Numbered from the stretch's first letter, positions 1 through 12,578 are shown. The stretch: 44,798 bases of DNA from an uncultured Parvularculaceae bacterium (GCA_938015425.1 CALLPQ010000113.1:1-44798); one strand, 5' to 3'. Numbers and translations: made by a program. Notes: generated by a model from the sequence alone, not told the origin.

Positions 1-159
1 ATGCAAGATGTTCACTCTATTGCCAACTATGCGGCGCCGCGTTTATCGCGCACATTTGTTGCGGCGCATGACTTTTGTAAAAAGCTTGATTTATTGGCCC
101 TAAGCGAAAAGAAAAAACCCAGTAAAACCCTAGCGCGGGCGATCATTGAGCAAATGTGA
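1..159 (+). CDS. 3' end of an unidentified gene (partial)
   Basis: An open frame runs from the first base of the window to a TGA at 157-159, encoding 52 residues that end in ARAIIEQM. The window happens to open on an ATG, but no upstream sequence is visible, so this is more likely the C-terminus of a longer protein than a complete gene. The residues are charged and probably helical. I recognise no family. A strong terminator follows at 193-224, which supports a real gene ending here. Confidence 0.5.
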   Translation: MQDVHSIANYAAPRLSRTFVAAHDFCKKLDLLALSEKKKPSKTLARAIIEQM

Positions 160-192
160 TTATAGATTTAGGGAAATTAATATACCCCAAAA

Positions 193-224
193 AAAAAGCC
201 CCCGTTATGAAACGGGGGCTTTTT
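193..224. terminator. Bidirectional Rho-independent terminator
   Basis: A perfect 14-bp stem (AAAAAGCCCCCGTT, loop ATGA, AACGGGGGCTTTTT) carries an A-tract on the left and a T-tract on the right, so it can terminate transcripts from both sides. It lies between the plus-strand partial gene ending at 159 and the minus-strand peptidase gene ending at 257. Confidence 0.9.
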
Positions 225-256
225 GTTAAATTAGACTTGAATGTGCTATCCAAACC

Positions 257-2527
257 TTATTCAGATTTATCTTTCAGTGTACGTTCAAAGAAATCAAGGA
301 TCATATTATTGCGGTGGATGCGTGAGGTCTTGGCTCTAAACCCATGCTTCTCTCCTGGATAAGTCATCAATTCAAATGTTTTACCCTTTTTTTGTAGATC
401 ATCAATCAGCTTAACAGTGTTTTGAAACACAACATTGTCGTCTGCCATGCCGTGCAATACTAAAAGGGGGTCTTCTAATTTATCTGTGTTGGCAAAAACT
501 GAACTGTTTTCATATGCAGCTTTGTCGGTTTCGGGGTGGCCCATATAACGCTCGGTATAGGCTGTGTCATATAGACCCCAATCCGTCACTGGCGCACCGG
601 CAACACCGCCGGCATAAAGCTCAGGGTTTAAGGTTAGCATACGTAATGTCATATAGCCCCCATAAGACCAGCCATAAACACCGATTTTCTCACCATCTAC
701 AAAAGGCAGCGAGGCGAGATAACGTGCGCCCACAGCTTGGTCTTCAACTTCTTTGGTGCCCATGGCGCGGTAGAGAGAGTTTTCAAATGCTGTCCCGCGA
801 TTGGCAGCCCCCCGATTGTCGAGGCGAAAAATCACATAGCCTAAATCTGCCAAGGCTTGGTCCATCAAATTGCCAAACCCTTTACTAACCCGTTGGGCGT
901 GTGGCCCCCCATAAACCATCACGATGGCAGGGGCTTTCTCGCCTGCTTTTAAATTGGCGGGCTTTAGCATTTTATAGTCAAGTTTAGAGCCATCTTCTGC
1001 CTCTAACTGCCCATAAGTATAATCAAGGTGTGATTTTAAATAAGGCGCATAAGGATGTTTGCCATCGGCAATTTTGTTTTCGTTTAGCCAAAAAAGTTGA
1101 TTGCCGGTTTGGTCATGAACACTGGCTTGGGTGGGTTGGCGATCGTTTGAATGGTAGAGGATGAAATTTTCGCACTCTCCGGAAAAAGAGGCACTGTTGG
1201 AGCCTGCTTTTGTCGTGATGCGGTTTGTGGTGGGGCTTTCATTTGAAGAGCCATTAATCGAGGATGAAAAGACATGGCGTTCAAGGGGCGTTTCATCCCA
1301 GCCAGTATAATAAATCGATCCTGTTTCTTCGTTTATGCAATTAAGGGATGTTACCATACTGACATTATTGGTGATGGCCCCTAAATCGTCTCCCTCGGCA
1401 TTATAACGATAAAGATGTTGGAACCCTGATTTTTCAGAACTCCATAAAAAACCGCCATCATCAAGGGGGATCAAACCAAGGCCCAGATTAACCCACGTAT
1501 TGGAAGTTTCTGATAGAATAATCCGGCTCTTGCCGGTTTTTACATCGGCCGCCAATAAGTCTAGCCGTTTTTGATCGCGGGTTAGGCGAGCCACATATAA
1601 GGTGGAGCCATCTTGTGACCAATACACATCGGCAATATAGATTTCTTTTTCATTGCCAATATCAATCCATTGGGTTTTTTGCTTTCGTGCATTGGTGATG
1701 CCGAGTTTAATATTCACATTCTGACTGCCAGCAAAGGGATAACGCTGCCGGATGGTGACAACTTCGTTCGCGTTAATGTCAACGCGTTCCGCAATCGGCA
1801 CGGGTGTTTCGTCGATTTGTGTGTAGGCAATTGAGGTATTATCAGGTGACCACCAATATCCCGTATAGCGGTTTAATTCTTCTTGGGCGACAAATTCCGA
1901 CACTGCGTTACGGATAATGCCATTTGCCCCTTTGGTGACTTGTCGTTCAGTGCCGTTATTAATATTAGTGACAAACAATTCGTCATTACGCACATAGGAA
2001 ATATATTTTCCGTCGGGGGAGAATTTGGCGTCGGTTTCAAATTCATCCGTTGCTGTGATCTGACGGGAAGAATTGTTGAGGACATCATAAACGAAAATAT
2101 CGCCGCCAAGAGGGAACATGATGGTGTTGCCTTGGTCATCCCAAGCGTATGAAATAATACCATTGGAATAGATGCGTTGGCGTTCGCGGCGGTTCTTTTC
2201 TTCTTCTGAAAGGGTCACATCACCTGATGCCAGATCAGATGAAGAGACAAGCATGGAAGACTTTCCCGTGGCAATGTCATAGGTCCATAGGTCAAGTTGC
2301 TGGGCGTTATCTTCGCGCCCTTTTAGAATGGTAATCTGTTGGCCATTGGGGGCAAACCGGGCCGCGCGTAATGATGGTCCCGTTAGGCCCGGTTGTTCGC
2401 TTAACCGGTCGAGGGGTAAATCACCGTCATTGAGGGCTTGGTTGTTGATTGTTGCCGCGGCCATTGAATTGGTGCTGAAGGCACAGAATGCGGCTAGGGA
2501 GAGGGAAACGAGAAAAGTTTTTTTCAT
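257..2527 (-). CDS. Secreted dipeptidyl peptidase IV (S9B prolyl oligopeptidase family)
   Basis: This 756-residue serine peptidase should release N-terminal Xaa-Pro or Xaa-Ala dipeptides outside the cytoplasm. It begins with a clear Sec signal peptide (KK, hydrophobic core, about residues 1-23). The N-terminal half is a beta-propeller with repeated YxPDGKxI-like segments. It contains FVAQEELNRYTGYWW, the position of the Glu-Glu pair that anchors the substrate amino terminus in bacterial DPP IV. The C-terminal alpha/beta hydrolase domain carries the full triad: Ser621 in GWSYGGYM, Asp696 in HGMADDN and His728 in GEKHGF. The start has an AAAGG-type ribosome site. It diverges from katG and ends at the terminator at 193-224. 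Family assignment is firm; the physiological peptides are unknown. Confidence 0.93.
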   Translation of the reverse strand: MKKTFLVSLSLAAFCAFSTNSMAAATINNQALNDGDLPLDRLSEQPGLTGPSLRAARFAPNGQQITILKGREDNAQQLDLWTYDIATGKSSMLVSSSDLASGDVTLSEEEKNRRERQRIYSNGIISYAWDDQGNTIMFPLGGDIFVYDVLNNSSRQITATDEFETDAKFSPDGKYISYVRNDELFVTNINNGTERQVTKGANGIIRNAVSEFVAQEELNRYTGYWWSPDNTSIAYTQIDETPVPIAERVDINANEVVTIRQRYPFAGSQNVNIKLGITNARKQKTQWIDIGNEKEIYIADVYWSQDGSTLYVARLTRDQKRLDLLAADVKTGKSRIILSETSNTWVNLGLGLIPLDDGGFLWSSEKSGFQHLYRYNAEGDDLGAITNNVSMVTSLNCINEETGSIYYTGWDETPLERHVFSSSINGSSNESPTTNRITTKAGSNSASFSGECENFILYHSNDRQPTQASVHDQTGNQLFWLNENKIADGKHPYAPYLKSHLDYTYGQLEAEDGSKLDYKMLKPANLKAGEKAPAIVMVYGGPHAQRVSKGFGNLMDQALADLGYVIFRLDNRGAANRGTAFENSLYRAMGTKEVEDQAVGARYLASLPFVDGEKIGVYGWSYGGYMTLRMLTLNPELYAGGVAGAPVTDWGLYDTAYTERYMGHPETDKAAYENSSVFANTDKLEDPLLVLHGMADDNVVFQNTVKLIDDLQKKGKTFELMTYPGEKHGFRAKTSRIHRNNMILDFFERTLKDKSE

Positions 2528-5107
<2,580 letters not shown>

Positions 5108-5130
5108 CCCATATCAACCATCAATAATCA

Positions 5131-5164
5131 AAATGCGCGCCAACAAGGTTGGCGCGCATTTTTT
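5131..5164 (+). terminator. katG terminator
   Basis: A perfect 14-bp stem (AAATGCGCGCCAAC, loop AAG, GTTGGCGCGCATTT) followed by a run of T begins 23 bp after the katG stop codon. It isolates katG from nuoG. Confidence 0.92.
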
Positions 5165-5457
5165 GTGGATGATGGTAAAGCCGATTAATAAAATAGAAAA
5201 TTTCCGTTTTCTTGGCCAGTTTGGTACCTATAGGCCAAAAGCCCAATAAAACCCGGCATTTAAGATTGCCCAATAGGGGCGGTAGATAACCCGTAAATGC
5301 CACCATAAAAGATCAAGAAAAATCTCAAAAAAATATCGGGAAAAATGTCAGGAAATGGGCTCTGCGGCGCTCTCACCCCTAGTAAAATGGTGCGGTTGGG
5401 GGTAGATATGCCTCAAATTTATTGCTCACTATCAGTAATTGGCCAAAAGGTTATTTT
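5165..5457. other. Spacer between katG terminator and nuoG
   Basis: Together with the katG terminator this makes about 350 bp without a gene. It is AT-rich, presumably carries the nuoG promoter, and shows no other structure I can support. An in-frame TTG at 5422 would extend nuoG upstream, but the ATG at 5458 is the better start. Confidence 0.4.
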
Positions 5458-7638
5458 ATGTCCGACAATCGCTTGATCAAAGTCAATGACCGCGAAATCG
5501 AGGTTGACCCAAACCTCACCCTTTTACAGGCTTGCGAGGAAGCCGGGGAAGAAATTCCGCGTTTTTGTTATCATGAACGCCTTTCGGTCGCTGGTAATTG
5601 TCGCATGTGCCTGATTGAGGTTAAAGGCGGCCCACCAAAGCCGGTGGCCTCTTGTGCGCAAAATGTGAAGGATTTGCGCCCCGGACCAGATGGCGCCCCG
5701 CCAGAGCTTTTTACCAATACGCCGATGGTGAAGAAAGCCCGTGAAGGGGTGATGGAATTTCTGTTGATTAATCATCCGCTGGATTGCCCGATTTGTGACC
5801 AAGGCGGCGAGTGTGATTTACAAGATCAGGCGGTGGCTTATGGCCGTGACGGGACGCGCTTTGAGGAAAATAAACGCGCCGTTGAAGAAAAACATATGGG
5901 CCCATTAATCAAGACGATTATGACCCGTTGTATCCAATGTACGCGCTGTGTGCGATTTGCCACCGAAGTGGCGGGCGTTGATGATCTGGGTCTCGTCAAT
6001 CGCGGGGAAAATGCGGAAATTACCACCTATTTGGAAAAAGCGGTTGAGTCTGAATTAACCGGCAATCTGATTGATGTATGTCCAGTAGGGGCCTTAACTT
6101 CCAAGCCTTATGCGTTTACGGCGCGGCCATGGGAATTGCGCAAAACTGAAACCATTGATGTCATGGATGCGGTGGGGTCGAACATTCGGGTGGATAGCCG
6201 TGGGCGTGAAGTGTTGCGGGTTTTACCGCGTCTGCATGAAGAAGTGAACGAGGAATGGATTTCCGATAAAACCCGTTTCATTTGGGATGGCTTGAAACGC
6301 CAGCGTCTTGATCGCCCGTTTATTCGTAAAGATGGAAAACTTCACCCGGCAAGTTGGGATGAGGCTCTTAATGTGGTTGGCGAGAAGTTAAAGACCACAC
6401 CGCCAGAAAAAATTGCCGGCATCGTCGGAGATTTGGTGCCTGCAGAAGCCGTTAAAGCATTAAAAGACTTGCTCTTATCAATCGGTACACCCCATATGGA
6501 TTGCTGCATTGATGGCGCCAAGATTGATGCGAGCATTCGTGAAAATTATTTGTTCAACACTTCCATTGCTGGACTAGAAGAAGCCGATGCGGTTTTGCTG
6601 ATCGGGACTAACCCCCGTAAAGAAGCGGCATTGGTCAATGCCCGTCTTCGCAAAATCTGGCTTAATGATATGAATGTTGATTTTGGCCTGATTGGGGAAC
6701 AAGTTGATTTAACATTTGATTATAATTATTTAGGGGCGGGGCCTGCCTCCATCCAGACTTTGATTGATGAAAAAGGCGGATTTGCGCAAGCCTTTAAACA
6801 AGCCGCACGCCCTGCCATTATTCTTGGTATGGATGTTTTGACCAGAGATGATGCGGGAGCGGTTTTAAACCTTGTAGCGAAATTGGGTGAGGTTTCAAAC
6901 CTTGTTACTGATGAATGGAATGGGTTTAATATTCTCCACACTGCGGCTGGCCGTGTTGGGGCTCTTGATTTAGGTTTTGTCCCCCAAAATAATAGCAGCG
7001 AAATTAAAGCCCGCGATTTTGCGGGCATTGTTGAAGGCGCGCAATCGCGGGATATAGAGGTGATTTATAATCTTGGCGCTGATGAATTTGATGTAACGCG
7101 CCTTGCGGGTGCATTTGTAATTTATCAAGGCTCCCACGGTGATGCAGGGGCGCGTCATGCTGATATCGTTTTGCCGGGCGCGGCTTATACCGAACAAAAT
7201 GGCACTTTTGTTAATTTAGAGGGGCGTGTGCAAATGGGCGTGCGGGCAACATTTCCGCCCGGCGAAGCACGTGAGGATTGGGCGATTGTGCGGGCAATTT
7301 CCGATCGGGTTGGAAAAAAACTGCCTTATGATGATCTGATGACATTGCGCCAGCAAATGATTAGCGAAGTGCCAAGTTTTGCCCAGCTTGATAGCGTGCC
7401 GCGCGATACCAAAAATGTTACGCCCATAAATGATGAGACAAGCGATGAAAATGATGATGTGGCAAAAACATTCACATTGTCTGGTCTGGTTGATCAAAAT
7501 TCTGGACCAGTGGGTGAGGCCGCTTTCGGCTCTTCGATTGCTGATTTCTACCTGACAAATCCGATCACGCGGGCGAGTGAAACCATGGCAGAATGTTCTG
7601 CCGTCATGTCTGGAAAGCGTTTATTGGCGGCGGAATAA
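5458..7638 (+). CDS. nuoG: NADH-quinone oxidoreductase subunit G (75-kDa type)
   Basis: This is the large iron-sulfur subunit of respiratory complex I, which carries electrons from the NADH site towards ubiquinone on the cytoplasmic face of the membrane. The ATG at 5458 is preferred because AAAAGG precedes it at good spacing and the protein then begins MSDNRLIKVNDRE, giving 726 residues. All cluster ligands are visible. The 2Fe-2S site uses Cys37, 48, 51 and 66; the next 4Fe-4S site His106 and Cys110, 113 and 119 (HPLDCPICDQGGEC); the following one Cys158, 161, 164 and 208 (RCIQCTRC, then CPVGAL). A molybdopterin-oxidoreductase-like domain follows, ending in the mitochondrial-like FYLTNPITRASETMAECSAV. 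It is an orphan: no nuoF or nuoH flanks it, which is unusual, so it is either detached or a second copy. Confidence 0.93.
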   Translation: MSDNRLIKVNDREIEVDPNLTLLQACEEAGEEIPRFCYHERLSVAGNCRMCLIEVKGGPPKPVASCAQNVKDLRPGPDGAPPELFTNTPMVKKAREGVMEFLLINHPLDCPICDQGGECDLQDQAVAYGRDGTRFEENKRAVEEKHMGPLIKTIMTRCIQCTRCVRFATEVAGVDDLGLVNRGENAEITTYLEKAVESELTGNLIDVCPVGALTSKPYAFTARPWELRKTETIDVMDAVGSNIRVDSRGREVLRVLPRLHEEVNEEWISDKTRFIWDGLKRQRLDRPFIRKDGKLHPASWDEALNVVGEKLKTTPPEKIAGIVGDLVPAEAVKALKDLLLSIGTPHMDCCIDGAKIDASIRENYLFNTSIAGLEEADAVLLIGTNPRKEAALVNARLRKIWLNDMNVDFGLIGEQVDLTFDYNYLGAGPASIQTLIDEKGGFAQAFKQAARPAIILGMDVLTRDDAGAVLNLVAKLGEVSNLVTDEWNGFNILHTAAGRVGALDLGFVPQNNSSEIKARDFAGIVEGAQSRDIEVIYNLGADEFDVTRLAGAFVIYQGSHGDAGARHADIVLPGAAYTEQNGTFVNLEGRVQMGVRATFPPGEAREDWAIVRAISDRVGKKLPYDDLMTLRQQMISEVPSFAQLDSVPRDTKNVTPINDETSDENDDVAKTFTLSGLVDQNSGPVGEAAFGSSIADFYLTNPITRASETMAECSAVMSGKRLLAAE

Positions 7639-7864
7639 AGTTCCAGCTTATAGGGCTTATTGGCTATCTATCCTTCGTGCGGGTTTCAGGACTTTGGGGG
7701 TTAGAGAGTTTTGCAATAGCTTATGCATGGTGCAGTTGGCTGTGGATAATATGCGTAAACAATTGTAGATTTTCAGAAATAGAATTTTACCGTCACGCAA
7801 AATCATTTTGGAGCTGGTGACATAGTCGTCGATTGATATCCAATTATAAATAAATGAGAAATTA

Positions 7865-9586
7865 ATGACAGAAGAAACTAACCCGACTGTAAATACTGCT
7901 GAAGACGCGGTGGTTGATCCTCATAGTGGCCGCGAGGAAATGGAGTTTGATGTGGTCATTGTCGGCGGGGGACCAGCCGGACTTTCAGCGGCTATAAAGT
8001 TAAAACAACTCGCCAAAGATGCGGGACGCGATATTAGCGTCGTTATTGTTGAAAAAGGGTCCGAGGTGGGGGCGCATATTTTGTCGGGGGCTGTTTTGGA
8101 TCCGGTTGGATTGGATCAATTATTGCCTGATTGGCGCACGATGGGTTCCCCCGTTGAAACCGAGGTCAGTTCTGAAAGTTTCAAAATTTTTGGCCATGCG
8201 GGCTCTTTGCCGCTGCCTGTTTTTGCGATGCCCAAAATGCTTAAAAATCATGGGTGTTATATTACATCCATGGGAAATTTATGTCGCTGGCTGGCGGAAC
8301 AAGCCGAAGCCATGGAGGTGGAAATCTACCCCGGCATGGCGGCGTCTCAATTGGTCTATCGGGATGATGGATCGGTTAAAGGCGTTGTGGTGGGCGAGGC
8401 CGGAATAACCCATTCTGGGGAGCACGGACCAAATTATGAACCGGGTATGGTTTTATCGGGAAAATATGTGCTGATCGGTGAGGGGGTGCGGGGTTCCCTT
8501 GGACAGCAACTAATTGAAAAATTCAAGCTTGATGAAAACTGTGAGCCACAAAAATACGGTATTGGCTTAAAAGAGCTATGGAAGGTCAAGCCGGAAGTTT
8601 TCCGTAAAGGCCATGTGCAACATAGTTTTGGGTGGCCGCTAAATAATAATACGGGCGGTGGTTCGTTTATGTATCATTTTGGTGATCATGAAGTGGCCAT
8701 CGGGTTTGTGGTTCACCTCAACTATAAGAACCCTTATATTTCTCCGTATCAAGAATTCCAAAAATTTAAAACCCATCCCGAGATCAAGGAAATTCTTGAA
8801 GGTGGGGACCGGATTGCCTATGGAGCCCGGGCCATCACAGAGGGTGGGTTTCAATCCGTGCCAAAATTGACTTTTCCGGGCGGCGCTTTGATTGGATGTT
8901 CTGCCGGTTTCGTCAATGTACCCCGTATTAAAGGCAACCATAATGCGATGCTAACGGGTATGATGGCGGCGCAAGCCGCGTTTGATGCGATCAGTGCGGA
9001 GCGTAGCGGTGATGAGTTAGTCGAGTATGAAAAACTTTATGATGCTTCGCCTGTCAAAAAAGAATTGCATCAAGTGCGTAATGCCAAACCCTTATGGTCA
9101 AAATTTGGTACTTTGGGTGCCATTCCGCTCATGGGGCTGGATTTATGGGTGACCAGCCTGTTTGGCGGGTTTTCGTTTTTTCAAACCATGAAACACGGTA
9201 AAACAGATGCGGCCTCCACTGAAAAAGCGGCCGATCATACCCCGATTGATTATCCAAAACCCGATGGGGTCATCACCTTTGATCGTCTTACCAATGTGGC
9301 TTTTTCGGCCACTAATCACGCCGAAGATCAACCGCCCCATTTACAACTTTTAAATGCCTCTGTGCCCATATCTATTAACCTGCCGGAATTTGCGGAACCT
9401 GCCCAACGGTATTGCCCGGCGGGTGTGTATGAGGTTTTAACGGATGATGATGGCTCAAATCCACGGTTTCAGATCAATGCGCAAAATTGTGTTCATTGTA
9501 AAACCTGTGATATTAAGGATCCGTCGCAAAATATTCGCTGGTGTGTGCCTGAAGGCGGCGGTGGGCCAAATTATCCGAATATGTAA
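7865..9586 (+). CDS. Electron transfer flavoprotein:ubiquinone oxidoreductase (ETF-QO)
   Basis: This membrane-associated flavoprotein takes electrons from reduced ETF, which collects them from acyl-CoA and other dehydrogenases, and reduces ubiquinone. The 573 residues contain an N-terminal FAD-binding VVIVGGGPAGLSAAIKL (about residues 29-45). A C-terminal 4Fe-4S domain has ligands Cys517, 542, 545 and 548, with the same 25-28-31 spacing as the human enzyme, including CVHCKTCDIKDP. The ribosome site is weak (GAGAA). The TPR lipoprotein gene follows after 72 bp and may be co-transcribed. Together with nuoG it makes this stretch a ubiquinone-reducing segment. Identity is secure. Confidence 0.96.
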   Translation: MTEETNPTVNTAEDAVVDPHSGREEMEFDVVIVGGGPAGLSAAIKLKQLAKDAGRDISVVIVEKGSEVGAHILSGAVLDPVGLDQLLPDWRTMGSPVETEVSSESFKIFGHAGSLPLPVFAMPKMLKNHGCYITSMGNLCRWLAEQAEAMEVEIYPGMAASQLVYRDDGSVKGVVVGEAGITHSGEHGPNYEPGMVLSGKYVLIGEGVRGSLGQQLIEKFKLDENCEPQKYGIGLKELWKVKPEVFRKGHVQHSFGWPLNNNTGGGSFMYHFGDHEVAIGFVVHLNYKNPYISPYQEFQKFKTHPEIKEILEGGDRIAYGARAITEGGFQSVPKLTFPGGALIGCSAGFVNVPRIKGNHNAMLTGMMAAQAAFDAISAERSGDELVEYEKLYDASPVKKELHQVRNAKPLWSKFGTLGAIPLMGLDLWVTSLFGGFSFFQTMKHGKTDAASTEKAADHTPIDYPKPDGVITFDRLTNVAFSATNHAEDQPPHLQLLNASVPISINLPEFAEPAQRYCPAGVYEVLTDDDGSNPRFQINAQNCVHCKTCDIKDPSQNIRWCVPEGGGGPNYPNM

Positions 9587-9658
9587 GACATATTAATAAT
9601 ATTAGACTAACCTATATATATTATTATTAAGTCCAGTAGTAACCAAAGGAGAGCCTTA

Positions 9659-11431
9659 GTGCAGGGTTCGCAATTTAAATCACGATATTCAAGGATGGGG
9701 CTAGGTTTTCCGTCTATCTTATTGATGATGGGGCTGATGGCTGGATGTGCCACCGTTAATTATCAAGCGCCAAGCAAATCAGTTACGGGTGAATATCTAG
9801 CTGGACGGTTAGCGGTTCGGACCAATGATTTAGATAGTGCCGCGCGATCCTATGCTACGGTGCAGGCTTTTGCGCCGGGGGATACATCTTTGGCTCATGA
9901 GACTTTCCGGTATAGCTTGTTGACCGGTGATTTTGAAACAGCAAAACGTCAAGCTGAAAAATTAGTCCGTGTGGGAAAAGGTCGCGAAGACCCGTTAATT
10001 CACTTAACTCTTGCCGCTGAAGATATGCGCTCTAAACGCTATAAGGCGGCGCGCACGCAATTATCTCTTTTAGGCACTGATAATGTTTTCGAGACAGCAT
10101 CCTTTTTAATGCGCGGATGGGCGATTGCAGGGGATGAAGGTCCTTTGGCGGCGATTGCCCATATTAATAATCCGGCACCGGATGCGTTTACGGGGTTTAG
10201 CCCGCTGCATGTTGGCTTATTATATGAAAAAGCGAATAAAGCTGGTGAGGCGCGTGTTGCTTATCAACAAGCGTTTGTAACTTTAGGCGGGCCCGTTGGT
10301 CAACGCGCTTTCACTGCTTTTTTAGAGCGACAAAAGGATAAGGCCATTGCCCAAGAGGTCAATCAATTACTCGCTCAACAACGCGGGCCTATGCGCCGTG
10401 TTGGATTGCGTAATTTAGAACGACTTGAAGACGGACGGGTTTCGCGTGATTACGCTAATACCACTCCCGCACAAGGAAGTGCCGTGGTGTTGTATGGTTT
10501 GGCAACGGCGATTACAGAACAAATTTATTCCCAGCGTGATGCAGCGGTTGAGGCAGGGTTTACGTTACGGGATCCAGATTTAAGCCAACCCATGGCCTTG
10601 GCCCAATTGGCGATTGCTATGGACCCCGAATTTGAAGAAGCGGTAAGGTATATTGGGTCTATTAATAATGTGATGGAACAATATGACGTTGCTATCGAAA
10701 CTCTATCAAGAATAAAACCTTCATCCCCTTATTATGAGCAAGCCCAAATCGATATTGCTGGCGCCTTTGTTGCGCAAGAAAATCAAAGTGCTGCGATAAA
10801 TGTTTTACAAAAATTAGTGGATGTAGACCCTGAAGCCCAAGATGCAAGATTGGTTTTAGCAGCCAGCCTAAGCGAAGAAGGTGAATATGAGCGTGCGGTT
10901 GAGGTGTTAGCCCCTTCAATCGAGCGTCTTCAAAATGCACCGCGTGCGGATGGATGGCAGTTTTTAATTGCAAGAGCTGACTCTTTAGTGAACCTTGATC
11001 GTTTTCCCGAGGCGGAAAAAGATTTAAAACAAGCTTTGACTTTAGCCCCTGAAGAAGCAACGGTTTTGAATTATTTAGGATATTCATGGGCGGAGCGCGG
11101 CATTAATCTAGAAGAAGCGTTTGAGTTGCTTGAGAAAGCCCAGAAAAAAGAACCACGATCTGGCGCGATAATTGATAGTCTTGGGTGGGCCCATTTTAAG
11201 CTAGGTCAATATGACGAGGCGGTGGTTAATTTGGAAAAAGCGGTTTCCCTTGAACCTAGCGATCCAACCATAACTGACCATTTAGGTGATGTTTATTGGA
11301 AAATTGGCCGCCAGAATGAGGCACGCTATGAGTGGCGGCGCGCCCTTGAATTATCTCCTGATGATAAGCTTAAACTTGTTTTAGAAGATAAATTAGAAAA
11401 CGGCCTAACGGGCGGCGTTGATGATAGCTAA
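9659..11431 (+). CDS. TPR-repeat outer-membrane-type lipoprotein
   Basis: The 590-residue protein starts at a GTG, chosen because AAAGGAGA lies 7 nt before it. It has a lipoprotein signal sequence with lipobox LMAGC, making Cys30 the lipidated residue, so it is anchored in the envelope. The rest is helical with tetratricopeptide repeats. The clearest lie at about residues 440-575, for example LNYLGYSWAERG and DSLGWAHFKLGQYDEAV, with DHLGDVYWKIGRQNEAR behind them. TPRs bind protein partners; no enzyme domain is visible. The position between ETF-QO and ispE recalls other alphaproteobacterial genomes from general knowledge. Its role, perhaps in envelope assembly, is not established. Confidence 0.88.
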   Translation: MQGSQFKSRYSRMGLGFPSILLMMGLMAGCATVNYQAPSKSVTGEYLAGRLAVRTNDLDSAARSYATVQAFAPGDTSLAHETFRYSLLTGDFETAKRQAEKLVRVGKGREDPLIHLTLAAEDMRSKRYKAARTQLSLLGTDNVFETASFLMRGWAIAGDEGPLAAIAHINNPAPDAFTGFSPLHVGLLYEKANKAGEARVAYQQAFVTLGGPVGQRAFTAFLERQKDKAIAQEVNQLLAQQRGPMRRVGLRNLERLEDGRVSRDYANTTPAQGSAVVLYGLATAITEQIYSQRDAAVEAGFTLRDPDLSQPMALAQLAIAMDPEFEEAVRYIGSINNVMEQYDVAIETLSRIKPSSPYYEQAQIDIAGAFVAQENQSAAINVLQKLVDVDPEAQDARLVLAASLSEEGEYERAVEVLAPSIERLQNAPRADGWQFLIARADSLVNLDRFPEAEKDLKQALTLAPEEATVLNYLGYSWAERGINLEEAFELLEKAQKKEPRSGAIIDSLGWAHFKLGQYDEAVVNLEKAVSLEPSDPTITDHLGDVYWKIGRQNEARYEWRRALELSPDDKLKLVLEDKLENGLTGGVDDS

Positions 11432-11492
11432 ATGATGGTTATCATCAATTCGTTTTAAGTTTATAGCTAACAACAAATCGCATAATTATTAT

Positions 11493-12443
11493 ATGATTAA
11501 CCCTTTAAATCAGCATCAAGATATAATTTGCGAAATTGCGCCAGCAAAGATAAACCTTTACCTCCATGTTGGGGGCTTGCGTGATGATGGACTCCATGAA
11601 TTGGCCAGCATGTTCGTGTTTACACAAGAGGGGGACAATGTTTGTGTTCTCCCTTGCGAGGATAAGGGCGAGATTTCTCTTGATATCATAGGGCCTTTTG
11701 CCGAAAAGTTATCGCAGTTTCCCGTTAATGATAATCTGGTGTTAAAGGCTGCCCACGCTCTGGCGGATTATGCCTTAGCGAATAATGGTGATTGTGATCA
11801 ACATAGAATATCTAAGGATGCAATATCTGAAGGCGCAAGACTAAGATTAGAAAAAAACCTACCCATTGCAGCTGGTATAGGAGGAGGCTCTGCGGATGCA
11901 GCGGCGGCCCTTCGTGCCTTGATACGCTATTGGGGGATAAAAATAAGCGATAACGATTTAACAGACCTTGCCTTTTCTCTTGGTGCGGATGTTCCAGCAT
12001 GCTTATGGAAAAACCCTATTTTAGTCAGCGGAGCAGGGGAAGATATAGAGCCCGCTGCCACAATAGTGCCATTATGGGTTAGTTTAATTAATCCAGATAT
12101 TGCCACCCCCACAGGGCCTATCTTTAAGGCTTTTGATCGCTCTAACCCTGCCCCCGGGGCTCCTTTAAATATACCAAACGAAAAGATTAAAACGGTTCAG
12201 CAATTTAAAGATATTATGGCAAAAACACATAATGACCTTGCGGGGCCTGCGGTTTCTTTTGTTCCGGTCATTCAAGAGATAATTGATTTTATCCAAAGCC
12301 AAGATGGCGTTTTACTGGCCCGAATGTCAGGCAGTGGGGCAACGTGTTTTGGAATATTTCCAAACCCTGAGGCCGCGCAACTTTGCGCCGACCAAGCCCG
12401 TAACCTTGGTTGGTGGGCGATGGCAGCGAAAATAGATAATTAG
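11493..12443 (+). CDS. ispE: 4-diphosphocytidyl-2-C-methyl-D-erythritol kinase
   Basis: IspE phosphorylates CDP-methylerythritol in the MEP pathway for isoprenoid precursors (ubiquinone side chain, undecaprenyl phosphate). The 316-residue protein is a GHMP kinase. It has the N-terminal APAKINLYLHVGG with Lys19, the ATP-binding LPIAAGIGGGSADAAAALRA, the catalytic Asp in SLGADVPACLW, and the C-terminal LARMSGSGATCFGIF. It is slightly longer than usual (about 280-300) because of inserts around residues 97-115. It lies 61 bp after the TPR gene on the same strand, without an obvious ribosome site of its own. Confidence 0.96.
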   Translation: MINPLNQHQDIICEIAPAKINLYLHVGGLRDDGLHELASMFVFTQEGDNVCVLPCEDKGEISLDIIGPFAEKLSQFPVNDNLVLKAAHALADYALANNGDCDQHRISKDAISEGARLRLEKNLPIAAGIGGGSADAAAALRALIRYWGIKISDNDLTDLAFSLGADVPACLWKNPILVSGAGEDIEPAATIVPLWVSLINPDIATPTGPIFKAFDRSNPAPGAPLNIPNEKIKTVQQFKDIMAKTHNDLAGPAVSFVPVIQEIIDFIQSQDGVLLARMSGSGATCFGIFPNPEAAQLCADQARNLGWWAMAAKIDN

Positions 12444-12578
12444 ATGAAATAGTGACTTACTATCTCGGGATAATACTAGCATAGTATAACGATATCGTAG
12501 CATAAAGTGGCTAGCTTGGAATTAATGGTTAACATCGATAGATATCGTATTTATTGAGAACGAGTTTTTAAAAAAGAT

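Noticed and set aside
5422-5457. TTG start for nuoG, 12 codons upstream
   Set aside because: The ATG at 5458 has a good AAAAGG site and matches the expected NuoG N-terminus.
7593-7820. A 75-codon hydrophobic plus-strand frame over the nuoG end and the following spacer
   Set aside because: It overlaps the nuoG 3' end in another frame, lacks a ribosome site, and has Trp/Cys-rich composition typical of a shifted frame.
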